From positions 1 to 10,141 of the forward strand of contig SLHK01000146.1 of assembly GCA_007136165.1 (NCBI GenBank): a stretch of DNA of 10,141 nucleotides, written 5' to 3'. A program made the position numbers and the translations under genes. The notes beneath the pieces were generated by a model that ran no database searches, had not been told where the DNA came from, and saw nothing but the letters and a program-made list of their open reading frames with translations. Below, piece after piece: positions 6,838-10,141 of this stretch (the stretch's first letter is position 1; each line of letters opens with the position of its first letter). The DNA is from Syntrophomonadaceae bacterium (GTDB lineage: Bacteria; Bacillota; Dethiobacteria; PWVN01).

Positions 6838-7601
6838 CTCGCCAGGTCTTTGTTGTCGCTGATGTTTTTTACCACAACCACTGTAATATTATCGGGCCCG
6901 CCCCGCTGGTTGGCCATACCCACCAGGGTAGCGGCCATCTCCCCGGCTTTGGCCCCCTCCCTGCCCACCAGAAGGATTTCTTCCATCCCCACGGTGGATG
7001 TCAGGCCGTCGGTGCAGAAAATAAAAATGTCCCCTTTATGAAATTCCCCATGAAAAAAATCCACCTCCACGTAAGAGCCCGTGCCCAGGGCCCGGGTCAG
7101 GACATGGCGCTGGGGGTGGTTTTGAGCTTCCTCTTTATCCAGCTGTCCATTCTCCAACATCTCTGCCACCAGGGAGTGGTCCCGGGTTACCTGCAGGATG
7201 GAATCTTCATGGATCACATAGGCCCGGCTGTCTCCCACATGGCCTATAAAAAAATGGTTATTTGTTAATATTCCCAATGTAACGGTGGTCCCCATGCCGT
7301 GATGGTCCCGGCTGTTCCGGGAATCCTGCCAGATCCGGTAGTTGGCTTCCGAGATCATATTAAAGATAAAGGTGGAGAAATTATCCACAGAGGGGTCCAT
7401 CTCCTTAAGCCCCTCCAGGTTGTCCTTGAGAAATGCCTTTATGCTTTTAAAGGCCAGGCTGCTGGCCACTTCCCCGGCGGCATGGCCGCCCATACCATCG
7501 GCCACCCCAAAGATATAAAAGGGAGGGTGCTCCAGGACTAAAAATGCATCCTCATTGGTGTTTCTCTCTCTACCGGTATCGGTCCTGCCGTGGTAGTGCA
7601 T
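6834..7601 (-). CDS. prpC: PP2C-family Ser/Thr protein phosphatase (PrpC/Stp1 type)
   Basis: This manganese- or magnesium-dependent phosphatase reverses phosphorylation by the adjacent PASTA kinase. Counting from the start chosen here (255 residues, against 254 in B. subtilis PrpC), the PP2C signatures are RTDTGRERNTNED (6-18, metal aspartate 18), GVADGMGGHAAGE (32-44, Asp35), GHVGDSRAYV (120-129), TDGLT (197-201, Asp198) and GGPDNITVVVV (234-244, Asp237). The main metal-binding aspartates are all present. I prefer the ATG at 7599-7601: GGGAG lies eight bases upstream, and the protein then begins like its homologues. An in-frame ATG at 7616 adds five residues, but its GGAGG abuts the codon with no spacing. 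No membrane segment is seen, so it is cytoplasmic. Its stop overlaps the pknB GTG start. A promoter lies about 40 bases upstream, making prpC the probable first gene of a prpC-pknB-rsgA-rpe unit. Confidence 0.95.
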   Translation of the reverse strand: MHYHGRTDTGRERNTNEDAFLVLEHPPFYIFGVADGMGGHAAGEVASSLAFKSIKAFLKDNLEGLKEMDPSVDNFSTFIFNMISEANYRIWQDSRNSRDHHGMGTTVTLGILTNNHFFIGHVGDSRAYVIHEDSILQVTRDHSLVAEMLENGQLDKEEAQNHPQRHVLTRALGTGSYVEVDFFHGEFHKGDIFIFCTDGLTSTVGMEEILLVGREGAKAGEMAATLVGMANQRGGPDNITVVVVKNISDNKDLAR

Positions 7602-7642
7602 GAACTCAGCTCCCATCCTCCAGGAGAAGAAAACCTATGGAA

Positions 7643-7671
7643 AGTATACCAAAAGCCTGGAAAAAAAGCAA
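7643..7671 (-). promoter_or_regulatory. predicted sigma-A promoter ahead of prpC
   Basis: On the minus strand, TTGCTT (7671-7666) and TATACT (7648-7643) are separated by exactly 17 bases in the 83-base gap between rsmB and prpC. The inferred transcription start near 7636 leaves a leader of about 35 bases before the prpC ATG at 7601. Each box differs from consensus at one or two positions, and the surroundings are AT-rich for this genome. This is a prediction from motif and position only. Confidence 0.6.
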
Positions 7672-7684
7672 TCTGGGATATATT

Positions 7685-9034
7685 TCAGGGTTTTTGCCGG
7701 AGAAGGGCAAAATAGAAGCCGTCTGTATGTGTCATGTGGGGATAAATATGTATACCGGGGCCTTCCGGCCAGGCCTTAAGCCCCGGGGGCAGGGATTCTT
7801 TCAGGGGCAGGGATTCCAGGCGGGGGCTTTTCTTCAGGAAGGCCGACAGCAAATCCCCCGTCTCTTCCGGCTCATTGGTGCAGACGCTGTAGAGAAGGCG
7901 CCCTTCCCGGCCCAAAAGCTTAACCCCTTCACCCAGCATCTCTTCCTGGAGGGCTGCCAGAGGGGCAAAATCGCCGGGCTGCCTCTGCCATTTCAGGTCC
8001 GGTTTGCGCCTAATGACCCCCAGGCCGGAGCAGGGGGCGTCTAAAAGGACCCGGTGGGCCTTTCCCCGGAGTTCCCGGGGCAGGGAACGGGCATCCCAAA
8101 CCCGGGCATCAATGCTCTTTAAGCCCAACCTCCCGGCGGCGGCCTCCACCAGTTTCCGGCGGTGAGGGTGGAAGTCTCCTGCTATAACCTGCCCCCTGTC
8201 CCCCATGAGCTGGGCCAGGTGGGTGGTTTTCCCCCCGGGAGCGCTGCACAGGTCCACCACCAGTTCCCCCGGTTCCGGGTTTAAGAGGCGGGCCGCCAGG
8301 GCGGAAACCTCTCCCTGGATGGAAAAAAGCCCGGCCTGAAACCCCCGGGATGCCGTCAGGTCCCCCCGGTTTTCCACCACCAGGAGGGTTTCGGGAAGAA
8401 GCCCCGCCCTGGTCAGGAGGCCCTCTTCTTCCAGCTCTTCCTGAAGCTTTTTTACCCCCGTCCTCAGGGTATTGACCCGCAGGGACAGGGGCGGCGGGGT
8501 ATTGTTGGCCCTCAGGAGCTTCTCCGCTTCCTCCGGGGAGAACCTCTGAAGCCACCTCTTAAGCATCCAGGGGGGATGGGAATAGGTGAGGGACAGGTAA
8601 TTCACCGGGTCCCCGCCGGCGGCAGGCCAGGGGAGGCTGTTTTGGTTCCGGGCCAGGTTCCTGAGAACCCCGTTTACCAGGCCGGCCAACCCGGAAAAGC
8701 CCAGTTCTTTCGCCAGTTTGACGCCCTCGTCACAGGCAGCGGCGGCGGGGATTTTCTCCAGGTAAAGGATCTGGTATGCCCCCGACCGGAGAACCGCCCG
8801 CAGGGGAGGCTTCATACCCTTGATGCCCTTCCTTTTAAGAAACAGGCCCAGGGCCCAGTCCAGGGTCAGCCTATACCTGAGGACCCCGTAGACCAGTTCG
8901 GCCGCCAGGCTTCTGTCCAGGGGAGACAGGGTGTACCGCCCCAGGTAATTTTTCAGCTCCAGGTTCCCGTAGGAGTCCTTTTTATCAATGCTGCTGAGGA
9001 TATCCGCCGCCGCCCGGCGGGCCGATACAACCAT
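7685..9034 (-). CDS. rsmB: 16S rRNA (cytosine(967)-C(5))-methyltransferase
   Basis: RsmB (Sun/Fmu) places a 5-methyl group on a 16S rRNA cytosine using S-adenosylmethionine. An N-terminal NusB-like RNA-binding domain spans about residues 1-130. The Rossmann methyltransferase domain follows, with the SAM-binding DLCSAPGGKTTHLAQL (261-276), motif IV LDAPCSGLGVIRRKPDLKW (331-349, Cys335) and motif VI YSVCTNEPEE (382-391, Cys385, the expected nucleophile). The two-cysteine arrangement is that of RNA m5C methyltransferases. Its 449 residues match the family (429-450). The ATG has GAGGAGGG upstream at good spacing. It sits between the zinc metallopeptidase and prpC, close to the usual Firmicutes fmt-rsmB-rlmN-prpC order but without rlmN. 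An intrinsic terminator lies just upstream of its ribosome binding site, and no promoter was seen between, so it may rely on read-through or on a promoter inside the metallopeptidase gene. Confidence 0.96.
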   Translation of the reverse strand: MVVSARRAAADILSSIDKKDSYGNLELKNYLGRYTLSPLDRSLAAELVYGVLRYRLTLDWALGLFLKRKGIKGMKPPLRAVLRSGAYQILYLEKIPAAAACDEGVKLAKELGFSGLAGLVNGVLRNLARNQNSLPWPAAGGDPVNYLSLTYSHPPWMLKRWLQRFSPEEAEKLLRANNTPPPLSLRVNTLRTGVKKLQEELEEEGLLTRAGLLPETLLVVENRGDLTASRGFQAGLFSIQGEVSALAARLLNPEPGELVVDLCSAPGGKTTHLAQLMGDRGQVIAGDFHPHRRKLVEAAAGRLGLKSIDARVWDARSLPRELRGKAHRVLLDAPCSGLGVIRRKPDLKWQRQPGDFAPLAALQEEMLGEGVKLLGREGRLLYSVCTNEPEETGDLLSAFLKKSPRLESLPLKESLPPGLKAWPEGPGIHIYPHMTHTDGFYFALLRQKP

Positions 9035-9051
9035 GGCCTTCCCTCCTCACA

Positions 9052-9080
9052 TAAAAAAATAAGCCGGCGGCAGGGCCGGC
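9052..9080 (-). terminator. intrinsic terminator between the zinc metallopeptidase and rsmB
   Basis: In the transcript, GCCGGC (9080-9075) pairs with GCCGGC (9068-9063) around a six-base CCUGCC loop, followed by UUAUUUUUUUA. The stem is entirely GC and the U-tract contains seven consecutive U. It begins eight bases after the metallopeptidase stop and ends about 18 bases before the rsmB ATG, so it should at least reduce transcription into rsmB. Confidence 0.8.
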
Positions 9081-9087
9081 GGGTATG

Positions 9088-9813
9088 TCAACGCCTGTTC
9101 CTTAAGATCAGCATCCGCAGAAGCTGGGCCAGGGCGGCGGCCATGGCGGCCACGTAAGTGAGAGCGGCGGCATTGAGGACTTCCTTGACGCCGGAGGCCT
9201 CCCTCCCCTGGATGAACCCCCCGCCTTCCAGCAGGGCTACGGCCCGGGAGGAAGCATTGATCTCCACCGGCAGGGTTGCCACCTGGAAGAGGACGGCAAA
9301 GAAGTAGAGGGCGATACCCAGGTCCATGAGGAAGGGCATGCCGCCGGCTTCTGCTCCCGCGCTGAAGATGAAGCCTATAAAAAAGAGGGGCATGGCCATT
9401 CTCGAGCCCAGGCCGGCCACGGGTAGCATGTTGTTCCTGAGATGCAGAAAGAAGTAACCATGGGCGTCCTGGATGGCGTGGCCCACCTCGTGGGCGGCTA
9501 TCCCCAGGGCTGCCACGGTAGGCCTGTTGTAGACATCGGGGGACAGGCGCACCACCTTCTTCCGGGGGTCGTAGTGGTCATCCAGCACCCCCCGGGTCAT
9601 CTGTATTTCCACGTCGTGCAGGCCTGCCTCGTTCAGAACCCTCCGGGCCACCTCCGCCCCCGTCATATTGCTCTGGGTCCTGACCCGGGAAAACTTTTGA
9701 TAGGACTGCTTCACCTTGTTCTGGGCGTAAAAAACAAAGATAAACACCGGGACCATCAGCATGAGGGTTATGGCGAACATGTCTGACCCCAGCAGCAGGG
9801 AACCGTAAAACAT
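9088..9813 (-). CDS. membrane zinc metallopeptidase, YugP-like (Zn_peptidase_2 family)
   Basis: This is a predicted integral-membrane zinc protease. Counted from the start used here (241 residues), the zinc motif HEVGH lies at 108-112, with the flanking GIAAHEVGHAIQDA typical of YugP-type neutral zinc metallopeptidases. Glu184 in LPVEINASSRA is the likely third zinc ligand. Hydrophobic stretches at about 12-30, 131-152, 163-182 and 215-236 suggest four membrane segments, with the active site between the first and second. I chose the ATG at 9811-9813 because a perfect AAAGGAGGT lies about eight bases upstream; an in-frame GTG at 9822 lies within that ribosome binding site. It starts one base after the DUF116 stop, so the pair is co-translated, and an intrinsic terminator follows. 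The substrate is unknown. The YugP resemblance is strong, but no physiological role can be read from the sequence. Confidence 0.9.
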   Translation of the reverse strand: MFYGSLLLGSDMFAITLMLMVPVFIFVFYAQNKVKQSYQKFSRVRTQSNMTGAEVARRVLNEAGLHDVEIQMTRGVLDDHYDPRKKVVRLSPDVYNRPTVAALGIAAHEVGHAIQDAHGYFFLHLRNNMLPVAGLGSRMAMPLFFIGFIFSAGAEAGGMPFLMDLGIALYFFAVLFQVATLPVEINASSRAVALLEGGGFIQGREASGVKEVLNAAALTYVAAMAAALAQLLRMLILRNRR

Positions 9814-9814
9814 A

Positions 9815-10141
9815 TTAAGCACCTCCTTTTAAATACTTTTTCAGCAGTTCTTCCAGGCGGGAAACATCCACCCGGGTGTTGAAGCAGGGGCCGTTGGGCC
9901 GCTCATTTACCAGGCCGTAGACGGGCAGGGGCACGCTTTCTATGATACCGCTGCTCAAATCCCGCTCGCAGGCCACCGCCAGCACCAGGCCGGGTTTGTG
10001 TCGCAGGATTGCCCGCCGGGCCAGGGTGCCCCCGGGGACCACTTCCATGGCCACCCGGTACTTCCGGGAGAGCCTGTGGAGCTCGCCTATGGCACACCCG
10101 CCGCAGCTCCGGCAGTTGGACAAAGTCCCGGCAACCTTGAA
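9815..10141 (-). CDS. DUF116-family cysteine-cluster protein, C-terminal part only
   Basis: The frame is open to the right edge of the window, so this is the last 108 residues of a longer protein; full DUF116 proteins are about 200 residues or more. It reads KVAGTLSNCRSCGGCAIGEL near its visible beginning, with a C-x2-C-x2-C cluster at visible residues 9, 12 and 15 that could bind a metal or iron-sulfur centre. Further cysteines occur in LAVACERDL and NGPCFNTRVD. These blocks and the central PGGTLARR and KPGLVLAVACE segments resemble DUF116 as I remember it; no search was possible. A TTG at 10123 could be mistaken for a start, but the conserved frame continues upstream of it. It overlaps nothing and stops one base before the metallopeptidase ATG. 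In related clostridia this pair often lies between fmt and rsmB. Its function is unknown. Confidence 0.8.
   Translation of the reverse strand, partial: FKVAGTLSNCRSCGGCAIGELHRLSRKYRVAMEVVPGGTLARRAILRHKPGLVLAVACERDLSSGIIESVPLPVYGLVNERPNGPCFNTRVDVSRLEELLKKYLKGGA

Noticed and set aside
5059..7041. A 660-codon open frame on the plus strand opposite pknB and prpC
   Set aside because: It lies antisense to a gene whose kinase and PASTA motifs are unambiguous. Long antisense frames are common opposite GC-rich genes, and its translation shows no recognisable domain.
7692..7712. Hairpin TTTTGCC/GGCAAAA at the end of rsmB as a possible terminator
   Set aside because: The seven-pair stem is AU-rich and is followed on the minus strand by ACCCUGAAAU rather than a U-tract. 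It also lies within the final codons of rsmB.
9040..9055. A minimal ATG-TGA start-stop ahead of rsmB
   Set aside because: It occurs at the end of the terminator U-tract with no ribosome binding site of its own; chance is sufficient to explain it.
1..10141. Mobile elements, CRISPR arrays, tRNA or rRNA genes, defence or biosynthetic clusters
   Set aside because: Every long stretch is accounted for by recognised housekeeping genes on one strand, no gap without a gene exceeds 300 bases, and no inverted-repeat-bounded, spacer-repeat or RNA-gene pattern was seen.

Overview
This window looks like a chromosomal housekeeping region of a GC-rich member of the Firmicutes, most likely a clostridial lineage such as the Peptococcaceae or Moorella group. 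Three things suggest this: the Firmicutes-type gene order rsmB-prpC-prkC-rsgA-rpe, strong AGGAGG-type ribosome binding sites, and a riboflavin operon behind an FMN riboswitch. The organism is an inference; no rRNA is present. All nine genes lie on the minus strand, so transcription runs from high to low coordinates. No mobile element, CRISPR array, tRNA or rRNA was seen.

Upstream block (10141 to 9052): the end of a DUF116 cysteine-cluster protein is followed one base later by a membrane-bound YugP-type zinc metallopeptidase, and then by a convincing intrinsic terminator.

Middle block (9034 to 3465): rsmB (16S rRNA cytosine-5 methyltransferase) comes first. An 83-base gap carries a good sigma-A-type promoter. 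After it come prpC (PP2C phosphatase), pknB/prkC (PASTA-domain Ser/Thr kinase), rsgA (30S-assembly GTPase) and rpe (ribulose-phosphate 3-epimerase), packed with overlaps or short gaps. The rlmN gene usual between rsmB and prpC in Firmicutes is absent. This block joins ribosome maturation to a muropeptide-sensing kinase/phosphatase pair; in Bacillus subtilis the RsgA orthologue is a substrate of that kinase.

Downstream block (3473 to 1): a promoter embedded in the last codons of rpe, a complete FMN riboswitch (RFN element), and an intrinsic terminator precede ribD-ribE-ribBA-ribH, the whole riboflavin pathway apart from the dephosphorylation step; ribH runs off the window. Rpe shares ribulose 5-phosphate with the RibB half of RibBA, so the junction between blocks makes metabolic sense.

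I found no clearly undescribed system. The best second-look items are the riboswitch expression platform, where one C-rich arm can pair with three partners; the rib promoter inside rpe; an exact 18-base tandem duplication in the kinase's transmembrane segment; the terminator just ahead of rsmB; and the DUF116-metallopeptidase pair of unknown role.
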